Shown here: positions 36,472 to 49,761 of the stretch, piece by piece | How positions within the stretch are numbered: position 1 is the stretch's first letter | Layout of the letters: each line of letters opens with the position of its first letter | Assembly (NCBI RefSeq): GCF_021347895.1 | Contig: NC_067121.1 | Span: 34,645,974 to 34,709,973 of the forward strand | DNA: 64,000 bases | Origin: Acanthochromis polyacanthus | Taxonomy: Eukaryota > Chordata > Actinopteri > Pomacentridae | Reading direction: 5' to 3' | The notes under the pieces: generated by a model | What the model saw: the letters and a program-made list of their open reading frames with translations, nothing else | Databases searched by the model: none | What the model was told of the DNA's origin: nothing | Translations under genes and position numbers: made by a program

Positions 36472-39400
36472 GCAGCAGGAATTTAAGTGGAGTGATATAA
36501 GACAGGCAAAAAATGTAAAAATGTTCAATAGTTAAACTTTTAATGCAGGAAGGGATCATTTTCATGAAACATATGAAACATGAAAACTTCATAAATATGT
36601 AGCTTTGATACATGGAGTCACATTTTTAGAGTTTCAATCAATGAAAGGATAATAATTTAATTGTGTGGCTTACTTTAGCCCAATATTATTATTAGCTGGT
36701 CACCTAATTAGGTTTTGACTGCTTTTTTTACAGTATATTCTCAGCCAGATTGCTTTGTAAAAGAGCTTACCAAGCCTAATAAACCTAGCATGGTTAAAAA
36801 TCGGTAAAACAGAAACTTAGTTTAGAACAAGGGGTAAAGATAAGAAACCACTGCGTCATACATGAATGTGGGAATTGTCTGTTAAACATTTCTTTGTGTG
36901 TAAGCACTTCTATGACTGTAATTATTAAGTACATTGACCACCGCAGGGAAATAATTACATTCACATTACTATAGTAATGTTTAGGAATCGTCCTTGTCAT
37001 CATGGATACTTAATTCCACGCTAGTTTGTAATAGGATTTGTCGTTTTTAATTAAGTTAAATATTTGCGGGCTCATCATGTGCTGTCATGAATAAATGAAG
37101 TAATGGCACCCCAGCAGCAAGATAAGTCAAAAAAATTCAGACAATAATAGAAATCTTAAGTGTTAAAAGACAGATAAAGTAGAGTAAAATGTATGAATAA
37201 GCAGAGAAATGAATAAAACAAAAAATATAATCAATTATGTAGAAACGAGACTAAAAGACGGACTTTGGGTCTGCTTTTAAAATAAAAACATTCTCTGCTG
37301 CCCTCAGGTCTCAATGAAGGCTGTTTCAGAGACGTGGGTCATATTGACAAAAGGATGCCTCACTGTGGGTGTTTATTCTGACTCTCGGCATGATTAAAAG
37401 GCTACTAGTTTATTCTGTAGTGTAGATACATGTGTATGTATAATGTATCATTGTCTGTTCTCCTCTCTGTAGCTCATTCTTTTCCGGCTGAGTTTCACCA
37501 CTGTCTTGTCTCCTCAGCGTTACAGGGACTCCATCATTAATCTTAATGCGTTTGAAGTGGAATCAGTTCTGCCACTAGATGGAGGTCAACCCTGTATGAA
37601 ATATGTTCTTTCCATTATGTATTGCTGGTGTCTGTGTGCAGTCTATTCATGCACAAAAAAATGTTCCTTTGTTTTCCTGACCACACGCATTCTGTAAGAA
37701 AAAAAAAAGTAGAAGAAAAAGCAGGAGGCTGTTGCTCATCCCCTCAGAGCTCTATACAGAAAAACACAGGATTACAGCGTCTAAACATTCATACATTGGT
37801 GATGTTTTCTTTATTTTTCAGTCTGAAACCATTCCAATTCCTACTGATGCCTATGTGAATTACAAATTACATTTCTGTAACAGTTCCCTTGAGTCTTGGC
37901 ATTTGAGGGCATCAACAATCAATACATTTGTACTCACCTTGTGCGCAGCTGCTGCAGATAATAAGGCATCAGTGGGAAACATGGAGGGCCAGGCTGAAGG
38001 ATGAGGCTCTTCTATGCTCTGTGAAAATTGGTAGGAGGGCCAGGCATTGCACGCGCATACATGGTCCCCATTAAATGCTGCACTGTTCTTGTTCATGCAG
38101 GCCCAAGTGGACAGGAGGATTAGGAGGCTTCTTAATGAGGATAAAAATAACTTAATGACTTTCAGAAACATGAAAGCCTGAGGTACACTGCTGTCCACAA
38201 ACTGATAGAAAGCCTTTAAGAGCACTGCTTACACCACTAGAACTTACATTTGTTAGCATATTTTAAACCCCATCTCCTCTTCTTTTTTTAAACTGTGTCT
38301 TGGTTCAGGTTTTCTAAACAAGTCCACTGCGAGCTGCACAGAGAAAGGGGCATAATTTGCCTCAGTGTTTCTATAGTAACGGCAGATTAAAAACAAAACA
38401 CACAATACAATGGTACCTTACCAGATCCCATTCAACCATCAGATCCAGCGTGACTTACCAGAGTGCTGCTGGCGCCCCTGAGAGAGTGTAGCGAGGCTGG
38501 AAATGAAGGACACAACCCGGCCCTGCCATGGTACAACACATCTGAACTCCCCCGAGTGCATCTCTATTAAGGATACAGCCTCCGAACACATTTTCCACTG
38601 TACTACCATTTATATTTCAGCCTGTTTGGTGACAAAAAACGGGTTACAGTTTTGTTTACTTTTTGTTTTTGCTTCAAGGTCCCTGTATACAGCCTTTGGG
38701 TGTGCAAACAATAGTGTAATATCCAAGGCTGGTTTGTTACGGTTAAGAGCAAAAAGCGGAGCACCTTGAAACCGAGATGAGCTTTATAAAGGATAATAAC
38801 ACCACAGACTCTGCCACCATAGTGGTATTCAGAATGAGCAAAAATATTTCCTGTATGAAAAGAAAAAACATTCCTCTCCAGTGTGCAGAAAACTGATATG
38901 AATATAATGATAAGAATAAAGCTCATATAAAGTTGAATCACATTCAAAAATTGTTTTCCCCTCCTTTTCCAGGACTGTGCATTTCTATGCTACTTAAAAA
39001 GGGGTAAAATTGTGGATTCCAGTACAGTTGCAGATACATTTATTAATAGTTTAAATCAGAAAATTAAAAAGAGATTACACACTCAAAGAGGACCTCAGAT
39101 TGATCTCTGAGGAATGCCATAATACACTTAACAAAACACTAATATCTTTCAACTGCAGGAACTTGCAACAATCACAAAGTGACATGACATATTGTATATA
39201 TGATAATTACAGGAATTGCATGGAATCAGCCACTTGAGCCTTTCTATTGTTGTGAAATATCAAACAGCTTTGACAGAGATGTTAACTCAGACTGCAACAA
39301 AATAAATAGTAGATACTGGACATGACTACAGAGAGGTGCACTACGACACAAGTATGACACAGCCGGGCTTCCTTTCATCTGCTTCTGTCAACAGTCTGCA

Positions 39401-42400
39401 TATTTCCATCTTCGCACATCAACCACCTCCATCCCTTTCTCACTCCTGACAATGAGGAATATGTGACATTAAAGGTGTGCAATGCATTTATTTTACTGAT
39501 TAACCCAACCGCTTCTTTTTAACTGGCCGCCACACTGTAGAGCTGTTAAACTTTAAACTTCATATATTTAAACATGATATTGTACTGAAATGCTTTTAGG
39601 TCTGACGTTGTCCCATAATGCAGGACATCACTTTAATTTTTGGCCGCATAAAAGTGAAAGTAATGGTACTGTTTGTATATTCCCTGTAATAAATAACAGT
39701 AGAATAATCCATTTTCTAATCTGTGCTCTATTAGCTGTGGTACCAGCAGGGTAAACGGATTTAACAGAAAACATCAAAACATATTTATGCATTTTCTGCA
39801 TCAGCAGCTGAATACTTGTCGAGTTACCATGGCAACATGATGCACACATTGGGCCATACTGAAACTACACAGGTTCATTCAGTGGTTTTATTAATGTACA
39901 CATCAACAGGTTTATCTGTATCGGTCATACGGAACCATCAGGAAATAGTTGGAAATCTCGGAACATAGACTGCTCCGGACCAGGTGAGCTCCACAGTTAC
40001 CATGCTAATCTAGCCGGGTTAAAAGAACTCTGACTTCAGGCACAACATACCTCACTAACCCACTATTCTCGCTTCCCTCAGTTCTATAAGGAAACAGACT
40101 AATGAAAGATTGCTGTGTCAGACTAGAGTAAATGGTGAATTTAATGGTGCTGATGCCGATATTTGAGAGGAAAAGACTACAACATGCTGAGGACATTGAG
40201 AGGGCAGAAAATATGGCATGTTGTCTCAGAGTTTCACCAGTCACTACTCAACTTTTGTCTTCCTCAAGTTTACCCAATCAGCATTAAAGAAGGAGCTTTT
40301 CAGAGCTGTTCAGAAGTACGTACCCTGGAGGAAGAACACACACTGCAGCATTGGACCACTAAAAAAAAAATTGCGGCCAGCTTAACTTTGAATGGAAGCT
40401 GTCACGCCTGACGTGCAATGACAAGTACTGGGCATCAATTTGTAGCTTTATCTCACTGTCTTCCATTAAAAATGACTTTTGGACAGTTGCTTCCCCCCCC
40501 CCCCCCCCCCCCCCCCTTACAGTCTGCACAAACGATAACAATGTGCAATATAAACTATTCAAGAGACAATCAGTGAAAATATGGGAGATTTTGCTGGAAT
40601 GCTGACAAGATTTTTCCATCTGGGGATGCCACAGTGGCACAATACTGCTGTACTTTAAACACTATGTACAACATTTATAAGCAAGGACATTCCAATAGTT
40701 TGAGAAATCTGAGATATCTCCAGGTTGTAAATAATTAAAAATAACTTTCAATTCAAACATCTAAAAGCCATCATAGGTAACGTACTATCCGGTGTGTTTG
40801 TACATTCTCAGCCATGGATACAGAACAATAGTCTGTCTTGATGGACAGTGGATGGAAATTGCCCATTTTATTTTCTAAAGACTGCGCATCGCACCTTTTT
40901 TTTTTTTTTCTTTGTCAAACCGGTACAATGCCGTCTCTTGGGGCTTAAAGTAAAAACAACAGTGTTCCAATTAGCTCTGACTGAGGATGTTTCGTAACCA
41001 CAACAATGCGTCCCACAAGAGGCCCTATACAGTCTTAAACTTTATGTAACTATGCATTTGAGATCATAGCCTCCTCACACTAACATGGTGAAAAAGATGT
41101 AAGGCAAAACAGCACAAATTGCATAACATCATTGTTGATTCACATTCATGCGCCCACACTGCAAACATTTAGCAGATTTTCTTTGCATAAACATTCATTA
41201 ATGTGAGAGGCATCTGACTGGTAACTAACAGGAATAATACTTACAACATATCTGCATTCTAATATACTATTAATACAATTACAATGCCTGACGGACATTT
41301 ATTTCGGGTCCTTCTGACATATAATTGAGGTTAATTTGGTTTTTCTTTAATAGCTGCAGAACAGCTGCTTCCTAATGAAACAGTCATGGAAAATGCCAGA
41401 GGAAAACAGACTGTTTTGACAATTTCCTGATGGAGCTACATCAGGGTTGAGCTCCTGCAACAATGAGGATTGTGATTTTAAATGTCATTTGCCAGCATGG
41501 AGGAGCATTCCTGCAATGTGGTCCAACTGGGTCAAGAAGCATTGTGCTGTCATCGTCTGCAGAAAATGTACAGTGATAACAACTGGGTGCCGAGGGTAGG
41601 CGGAAGCCCATCGAGCATCTGACCTCCACTATCTCTACTTTGCAGAAAAGGGACAAAAACGACATTTACAATCTTAACTGTATCCCACAATTTGATGAAA
41701 TTTGTGTATCTGTCCTCCAGCAAATGTGGAAAATAGATTCATTTTGGCAGACGTACAGTGTGCAGGAATTGAAATTAATTGAATAAAATACCATCGTTCA
41801 AAATGAGTTACGTATTCAGAGAGTGACAAAAACCTTTCATGAAAATGCCCTTGAATGCCACGATTCAGTTATCTGTAAAATGCTTATTGAACTTCAGAAA
41901 TAATGAGAAACAACAGTCACTTCTGTCAGCTTCTGAGCCCGACTTTGACAACCATGATGTGCAGTCCTAACAGCGAGCTCGCTGATAAAGTCGGCTTTCG
42001 GAATCCTATCAAATATATATGAATGCCTGATATTGGTTATTTGCATATAAAAACCTTTCTGCTCCAGCAGGGCGACTCACTCGCTGAAGACTGTGAACAA
42101 CTGACGGATGCTGCCTCTGCAAAGCGCTACCGAAACCCTCAAACTTCCTGCACTGCAAACTGTAAACTAATCAAGTCTGTACTTTAAAAAAAAAAAGTGT
42201 TAGTTTTTTTTTTTTTTTTTTACTAAAAATGCTTTGTCATAAGATTGAAGCTAAATAGGAGAGGAGTCTTGTGAGATAATTACCTTCCTCTGCTAGAGAG
42301 AAGATGCACGAGAAAATAGAAGCACACACAGGGATCAATATCTATTTCATGCTTCTATAGTACCATTGGCACTGTGCAGTTTATTGGTGCAACAACTCAA

Positions 42401-43529
42401 TTTTGCCCTGCTCTGAGTGCTTAAGGGGATATTAAGGTGAGTTCGGTAATTTATAGGCTAATGATGGGCTTTATGTTACAGTCAGGGTAATTTTCAGCAC
42501 CGACTTACCATGAGTGCAGCTCTGCCTCAGCAGGGGCCTAATCTTTTCTGGGACTGTTCACTTCCTGTAGTCCTCTGGGCTGCCATTGCAGATTTTTGTG
42601 CTTATTCTGAAACTGTTACTAGGTTTACAGTTTTCTTGTTCTGACAGATGTATTTGGAAAAAGCCTTTGATTTACTCACATTGTCCACGTTGCATTGCCT
42701 GTAGGCTTTGTTTCCTTGCAACCAAAGACAAATTGTGGTCATGCACCTTTGTTCTCAATGAAAACATGACCTTGACAGTGTGAATGTAAGAGCTTTTCCA
42801 TGAGCAGCATTCCAGTAGCTAGCCAACAGTGCTCTAAAAGGTCTGTTGCTTTGTACTGGTTGTTGCCTGCAATCACAGCAAAACTGATGTGATTTATCGC
42901 AGCATATCGGACCTGTAATCGTCTCAAAGCTTGGACGAGGGTGTAAATACCACGATGTTGTCTTTAATTGCAAAATGAAGCACAAATGGTGATTCTGTGT
43001 ATCAATGTAATTTTTAAAAAATGCTCTGTGCACCATTTGGGGAACTGGTATGGATTATACACCCCACTGTGAAAATCTGAGTGCCAGAAAATAGCCCAAT
43101 TCAGTGATTCTTTACCAGTCGCACAGACCATCTAGAGGCTGTTGAGATATTTTAGCAGAAAACTGAAAACTCTGACCTGCAAAGTTCTGCAGAATTCATC
43201 AATGTCCGAAAATGCATTTTTAAAGACCATAAAATAGATGATATTTCAGTCTGGACCAAAGCAGTGAAAGATTTACATTACCACCTGCAAACCCACTAGT
43301 ATAGCTGTGAAGTTAGTCTGTTTAAAATTGCATGACAGATTATTCAACCGTACCCCTTAAGCTGCAATATGTTTTTTCCTTTTCTCATTTTAATTGTTTA
43401 AGAATTTTTTGAACTAGCATTACAGAGCAAGACTAGAGTTTCTGGCAACCTGATGATATATATGCCCAGTATTAACTTTCCTTGACCTGGTCTCTGAAAC
43501 ATACAGTCCATACATAAGTAGCTAATATG
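36472..43529. other. 7-kb intergenic stretch without recognised genes
   Basis: I see no exon with conserved domain content on either strand. The notable local features are a 24-bp poly-C run at 40493-40516 and A/T homopolymers near 42184-42222. Open frames here are short and behave as chance frames. Confidence 0.4.
40493..40516. repeat. poly-C homopolymer
   Basis: Twenty-four consecutive C residues. The true length is uncertain, because sequencing is unreliable across such runs. Confidence 0.9.
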
Positions 43530-43980
43530 AGAATAGAATAGAATATATACTTTATTGACCCTTAATAATAAAATTAATTTGTAACAGCAGTATGTTAACA
43601 TAGACTACTGGGGGGAGGAAGAAGGGGCAAGCTTGAGACGATGAAGGTAGAAGTTTGGATTGGAGGAGGAAGATAGGAAGAGATGGTGGACCTGGTCTCT
43701 CCAGTCTCAGCGTGTGCGGTAGGAGGAATGGAATCAACAATGGTGATGATCACAGTGAACTCCCGTGGCAGATAGTATGATCTCAGACTAACTGTTAACA
43801 GTTCAATGTCCTGCTACAGATCTGTTCTTTGATGGAAACGTGTGCAGGGTTACACCATCTGTCATTCACAAGCAGAGCAAGTCCTCCACCTCTCCTCTTA
43901 CCACACGCTGTGGCGTCCCGGTCTGCTCGTATAGTCCGGAAGCCTCTGACTCTGGTGTTAGTTAGTTTTACATCCAATCA
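43530..43980 (-). pseudogene. LINE fragment: endonuclease segment and 3' tail
   Basis: Minus-strand codons at 43977-43795 read FRTIRADRDATACGKRRGG, then GLALLVNDRWCNP and VSIKEQIC. This is the apurinic-type endonuclease segment common in fish L2/CR1-like LINE ORFs. After an internal deletion the sequence continues to a 3' end with GGGTCAATAAAGTATATA and a short (ATTCT)n tail (43530-43552), the usual end of these elements. The reverse transcriptase is missing, so the copy is dead. Confidence 0.7.
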
Positions 43981-44288
43981 TGATCAATCAATGAATAGGC
44001 ATTTTAGTGATATCCACAAATGTAGTCTCAACTAGTCATGAAAGTCATGAAATGAAGTTTTAAGTCCTCTTTGTCTGTGACTGAAATGAGTAAAAATCTG
44101 ATCGATTCCAATGCTAAGACAGAGACCTTCAAAAAATCGTCTCAAGCCTGGTCTCAAAACCAAGACTGATCTGAAGTTGTACAAAACTACCTTTAGCTCT
44201 GTTTTAGGAATTTAGGGAATCTGGATGTCCCACAGTGCTTCACAAATAGTCTCAAACATTGCCGTTTTAATGTGTAGAGCTGGACAGG

Positions 44289-46095
44289 TATGGAGCAATA
44301 GGAGTGCCAAATCAAAATATAAATAAATAAATAAATAAATGTGGAAATATAAAGAGAAATAAATAATTAAATAAATAAATGTGGAAATATAAAGAGAAAT
44401 AAATAATTAAATAAATAAATAAATGTGGAAATATAAAGAGAAATAAATAAATAAATAAATAAATGTGGAAATATAAAGAGAAATAAATAAATAAATAAAT
44501 AAATAAAAAGGAAAATTTTGTCTTTGCTTTTACCTTTTCTGTTTTTTCCTTTTATTTATTTATTTATTTATTTCTCTTTATATTTCCACATTTATTTATT
44601 TAATTATTTATTTCTCTTTATATTTCCACATTTATTTATTTAATTATTTATTTATTTATTTCCCTTTATATTTCCTCAGTCCACCAAGAAAAGGAAAAAT
44701 GCAAATCAGTTTGCTCTGGGCGGGGATTCTGAACACAGGAGTCCTGCCTGACCCCAGCTCCCAGCACGGCTGAAGTGAAGCCATGTCACCGTTGAGCTTC
44801 GGCTTATTCTGCCACTGATAAGAAAATAAACATTAATTTACCGAATTAGCTGCGTCCTTTCAGTGTCTGATGGCAGAATCAGCCGAAGTTCCACGGTGAC
44901 ACGGCTTCACTTCAGCCGTGATCGGAGCTGGCGTCAGGACAGAAACCTGTGTGCGGGTACGACTCCCCCCCTGAAAAGGAAGCCCCGCCCAGAGCAAACT
45001 GATTTGCATTTTTATATTTCATGGTGTCAGGCCATTATGAAATAACCACCAAGAAATAAAATGCAAATCAGTTTGCTTTCACTTGGTGGACTGAGCTGTC
45101 AATCAAATGGCTCTAGGCGGGGCTTCCTCATCGTTCCTGTTCACAGGCATATGAAGAGTAGACACGACACGCCCCTCTCAGCGACCTGTGATCAGGAACG
45201 ACGAGGAAGCCCCGCCTAGAGCCATTTGATTGACAGCTCAGTCCACCAAGTGAAAGCAAACTGATTTGCATTTTATTTCTTGGTGGTTATTTCATAATGC
45301 CTGACACCATGAAATAGAAAAATGCAAATCAGTTTGCTCTGGGCGGGGCTTCCTTTTCAGGGTGGGGAGTCGTACCCGCACACAGGCTTCTTTCCTGACG
45401 CCAGCTCCGATCACGGCTGAAGTGAAGCCGTGTCACCGTGGAACTTCGGCTGATTCTGCCATCAGACACTGAAAGGAGGCTGCTAATTCGGTAAATTAAT
45501 GTTTATTTTCTTATCAGTGGCAGAATAAGCCGAAGCTCAACGGTGACATGGCTTCACTTCAGCCGTGCTGGGAGCTGGGGTCAGGCAGGACTCCTGTGTT
45601 CAGAATCCCCGCCCAGAGCAAACTGATTTGCATTTTTCCTTTTCTTGGTGGACTGAGGAAATATAAAGGGAAATAAATAAATAAATAATTAAATAAATAA
45701 ATGTGGAAATATAAAGAGAAATAAATAATTAAATAAATAAATGTGGAAATATAAAGAGAAATAAATAAATAAATAAATAAAAGGAAAAAACAGAAAAGGT
45801 AAAAGCAAAGACAAAATTTTCCTTTTTATTTATTTATTTATTTATTTATTTCTCTTTATATTTCCACATTTATTTATTTATTTATTTATTTATTTCTCTT
45901 TATATTTCCACATTTATTTATTTATTTATTTATTTCTCTTTATATTTCCACATTTATTTATTTATTTATTTATTTCTCTTTATATTTCCACATTTATTTA
46001 TTTATTTATTTATTTATTTCTCTTTATATTTCCACATTTATTTATTTAATTATTTATTTATTTATATTTTGATTTGGCACTCCTATTGCTCCATA
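44289..46095. mobile_element. 1.8-kb foldback element of nested inverted repeats
   Basis: The outer ends are TATGGAGCAATAGGAGTGCC (from 44289) and its exact reverse complement (to 46095). They are flanked by a perfect 6-bp direct repeat GACAGG (44283-44288 and 46096-46101), which marks an insertion. Each half holds (AAAT)n tracts with a repeated GTGGAAATATAAAGAG unit, first forward and then reversed. A GC-richer core follows with TGCAAATCAGTTTGCT and GGGCGGGG(C/A)TTC blocks, itself arranged as inverted copies. The main centre is near 45166. No protein is encoded. The superfamily is not known to me. Confidence 0.85.
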
Positions 46096-46101
46096 GACAG
46101 G

Positions 46102-46689
46102 CAGCCTTTATCAGGGTTTCTTTTTTCCCAAAACAGATAACTATTTCTTCTGCTGTAACAAATCTTTACCAAACCCAAACTGACTGCATTGCATTGGATG
46201 TGTTGATCAAATATAAGCAGTTTGTTTTGATTTAGGAGGACCAAAACAAGTGGAAAAGGAGATAATATAGGATTTAAAGTACAGAGGCATTAGGACATTT
46301 GTATTTTTTTGTCATGTGTTTTTGTTGCAGTTGTCCTGTGAAAACTTAGATTTATTAGTTTCAAGCTAATGCCTCAATATAATGATTAAATGAGAAAACT
46401 CTCCCAGTGGTGTTATAAGACCTTTTTAAATCAGTTCAAATTAGAAATAGATCATCTCAGTCTAAATGCGTATAATCCATCGAAACAGCTGTTATTCTTT
46501 GCAAAGATTCTCAAAAATGTCTTACTAAGAATGGCAGTATAGTACATGACTAAGTGCACCGAGCTTCCAATGACAAAGCAGTTGACTTTCTTGTTAACCT
46601 CTTAACATATGGATCCTGCTGGTGTTTTATGGCCCCTTTCTGTTGGTGGTCAGCTTTAGACTGAGTGCCGCAGAGGAAGGCAGCATCCC
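46102..46689. other. intergenic DNA between foldback element and coding-like block
   Basis: No gene, RNA or clear repeat was seen. Confidence 0.35.
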
Positions 46690-46959
46690 CGTTCAGTGTT
46701 CAGTAGCTCGATGCTTAGCAGCTATCAGAAGCGCTGCCAGGGGTCTGCAATCCCGTCCAGCATTTCACTCTATGACATCCGTCTGCCGGGGGATGATGGG
46801 AAGCAAGCAGCCACTGTGACGGTGAAGGATGAAGGACACACGCTGCTGGTGGAGTATCATTTACTTCAGTGTCACCGAGACAGCGACGGGTTTCTCATGC
46901 TTTATTCAGACTTCACTGAAAACGTTGGAGAGGAGACAGTTGAAATGAATTTAATTTAA
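46690..46959 (+). other. unidentified GC-richer open reading frame
   Basis: An open plus-strand frame ends at TAA 46957-46959. It has balanced composition, with YDIRLPGDDGKQ, VTVKDEGHTLLVEYHL and GFLMLYSDFTEN, unlike the AT-rich chance frames around it. I do not recognise the family. The open frame runs upstream of 46690 with no clear acceptor, and no partner exon was found. It could be a lone exon, a decayed gene or an element ORF. Confidence 0.25.
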
Positions 46960-47700
46960 TTCAGTTTAATTAAACTCTTATGACCATTACGTTAAGACGG
47001 ACATATGAGTGCTAAAATGAAACTAGAACTTCTGGGTTGTATTCAAGTGAGGAAACATCAAGAAAAATCACTAGTCGGCATTTATAACTTCACTGTTAAA
47101 TAAACAATTGTATTGAATTCAGCTTAATTGAAACTTAATGACCAATACATTAAGCTGGTTATAGAGAGAGGGAAAATGAAACTGGAGCTCCTGGGTTGTA
47201 TTTGACTGAGAGAACGTGCTGTCAAATCCCTCACTAACTTTGCTATTAAATAAACAATTGAACTGAATTCAGTTTAATTAATATTTTAGGACCACTGTGT
47301 TAAGCTTGATTCATAGAAAACAAAAAATAAAAGCAGAACTTCTGTGCTGTATTCAAATTAAAAAAAAAAGGCTTTGAAAATCCCTCACCGGTAGTTATAA
47401 CGTCACCATTAAAAAAACAATTGAACTGAACTCAGACATTGTGTGTCTGGAAATAGAAAGACAAAAATTAAACTAGAATTTCTTTGCTGTATTCAAGTGA
47501 GAAAATGTTCTGAAAAATCCCTCACTGACATTTAGAACTTCACTACTAAATAAACAATTGAACTGAATTCAGTTTAATTAAAAGTTTAGGAGCATTATGT
47601 TAAGCTGGATATATAGAGAGCAAAAAACTTAAACCGGAACTTCTGCTCTGTATTCAAAAGACAGAAAGGCCATAACTTCGCTATTAAATAAACATATAAC
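46945..47700. repeat. degenerate tandem satellite, unit about 150 bp
   Basis: The block AATTGAACTGAATTCAGTTTAATTAA recurs with changes at about 46945, 47105, 47255, 47405 and 47555. Each is followed by a GTTAAGCTGGATATA-like block, a GTATTCAAGTGAGAAAA-like block and TCCCTCACTGAC. Spacing is close to 150 bp. About five diverged copies are present. Confidence 0.8.
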
Positions 47701-48126
47701 CTTAGAACAGAACCCTTTGTTAGCCAGAGACATTCATGAGCTAACCAGCTGGACTTCATAATAGCACTAGACAATATAGTATTGAGCGCTGGTGAGTTTC
47801 ACAAGCTGGACAAAACCTAGTTTAAGTACAACAATGAAACTGCAGTCACAGTTTTTTTTAAGTGCAAGCAGTACTTTTTCTTTCCATGCTCACAATCTTT
47901 CTTTAAGGTTTCATTTTCACGTCTTAGAATGTGGTAAGTAATGCGTGATTTATTTTTACACAAAGACCAATGACAGAAGAGCAAGAAGAAATTCCATACA
48001 GTTACTGAAGCTGAAGGACCAGAGAATAACCCTGCATGTCATGACTTCAGCTTTATCAGACAAAACTGGTCTTACTGACAATGTTCCAAGTGTCGATCTG
48101 CACATCATAAAGGAAGCAACAGCTTA

Positions 48127-49761
48127 TGGCACTTTTTCACTACCACCATCTTGGCTCAACTCTACTCAGTTTGTGAGGTTTTCAATGAGGACATAGTACC
48201 TGGAATCTAGGTACTGTTTTAGTTCCTACTCGGCCGGAGTTCCAAGCGAGCAGAGTCGAGCTGATAGTGTGATGTCTACAGAATGCAGGCCACTCATTGG
48301 ACAGGGAGGCCTGTACCATGGACGAATTAAGAGGTCAAGACTTTTCTGTCTTTGGTGGACCACAGAATACAGAGGGAGCTGGACGGTGCGACTCACAATG
48401 AGAAAGTATATCAGGAGGTTGGCAAGCAGATGGTCTGATGAAGTGTAAACTAAGTTACAAATCAAGACCAGAGTCTTTGACTTGATCATGTTCAAACGGT
48501 TCAAAAATTTCTTTAAAGATCTTCCAAAAAATCACCAAGAGAAGTCAGCATTCGGAAGCGGCAGGATTTATTTGTCGACAAAAATGCAAGAGTAGTTCTT
48601 AGCAGTGGTAACACCCCAAGAAGACCTGGAGATACTGAGCTGTGCAGCCGTCTTTTATGCTGTGAGCGTTGGTCATTTTTCCACGCCTATAGGGTGGATG
48701 TGATAGGAGGGACAGTTTCAACATCCTTGTACCTTTTTTAATCTACTGGTCAGATCTTGTCACCAAATATGTTTCATCGTCAGATTACATTTCACAGTGG
48801 ACATGCGTATTTGGTTATCATTAGGTCATGTTTCACAGAGAATATGTTCAGATTTTTTAATTCATATTACCCCTCTTATTATCCCCCGCCTCCACAAAGT
48901 GGAAAAGGGGGATATAGGTTTGGCCTCCGTGCGTCCGTCCGTCCGTCCGAGATGAAGGGGACAGCTTTTCTCGGAAACTATTACAGCTAGGATTATGAAA
49001 TTTAGTGTGTAGCTTCACACCATGGACACCTTGATCAAGTTCGAAAATGAGACCTGTGCGATAATATTTAACAGTTATGGCCCTTGATCACTATTTTGGA
49101 TATAGACTCATAGACATCACATGTGGCGGGGGATATTGATGACCATGTCGTCTTGTTTTGTAATAGATTTCATGCATATCATACTTGTGTGTTTATTATG
49201 ATTCCAATATATGTTAAAAATTGAATATCTTGAGTATACATCACTACTAGTTGTACTTTGTGATCTCTTTTCAAACCTTCTTCCCTACACTCTTTCTAGG
49301 CCTTCTTTTTCCTCACACATTCATCTATAGTCAAAACATCGATGGTTTTTAGAATATGCAGCATTAAGCACTTCACACACTTATACTACTTATCAATAGC
49401 ATCTGCCAGGATTACATCATCATTCACTTTCAGCACATTGTACCAAAGAATATTACACGACAGGTCGCCCATGCATCCAGAAGGACAATGAAGCAGTGTC
49501 GGAAAAGCTCAAAAGTGACAGTCCATCAAGGACCACAACAGCTAGAGAGGGTCACCGGAAGTTTTAGAAGTTGTTTAGCCAAATGGGCGCCATTTATAGG
49601 CACCGACCGGTGAGCAACGGGAGGGCGAGCGGCCTCGAGACCATATTTGATGACGGTGACTGTTCTGTGACTCCACCCACGATGAGGTGGTACTAAACTG
49701 TAATGGAAAACAGCTTAAACTGAGTTGAGCTGAGCCAAGTAGGAGCCAGTGGAAAAGCGCC
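48127..49761 (+). mobile_element. PIF/Harbinger-type transposon relic
   Basis: The left end, TGGCACTTTTTCACTACCAC then TTGGCTCAACTCTACTCAG, is inverted at the right end (CTGAGTTGAGCTGAGCCAAG then CCAGTGGAAAAGCGCC). TTA lies directly outside both ends (48124-48126 and 49762-49764), the 3-bp duplication typical of PIF/Harbinger. Inside, from about 48366, one plus-strand frame reads RIQRELDGATHN then EKVYQEVGKQMV before a stop. This matches the Myb/SANT-like second protein of these elements. The DDE transposase is missing. A second element interrupts it at 48880-49135. Confidence 0.85.
48880..49135. mobile_element. miniature element with TATCCCCCGCC ends, nested
   Basis: It starts TATCCCCCGCC (48880) and ends GGCGGGGGATA (49135), perfect 11-bp inverted repeats. 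The inside carries a (GTCC)n run and CAGCTTTTCTCGGAAACTAT text that I recognise as a dispersed repeat. It lies entirely inside the Harbinger relic and is therefore younger. Confidence 0.8.

Noticed and set aside
37506..37697. Possible exon starting MSPQRYRDS
   Set aside because: Surrounding splice signals are poor, the frame has no recognisable domain and no neighbouring exon joins it.
40493..40516. Poly-C run as a regulatory or quadruplex site
   Set aside because: A plain homopolymer with no flanking structure or gene context; its length may be a sequencing artefact.
44863..45045. 60-codon open frame in the foldback element
   Set aside because: It lies across inverted-repeat blocks and has no domain, so it is a chance frame.
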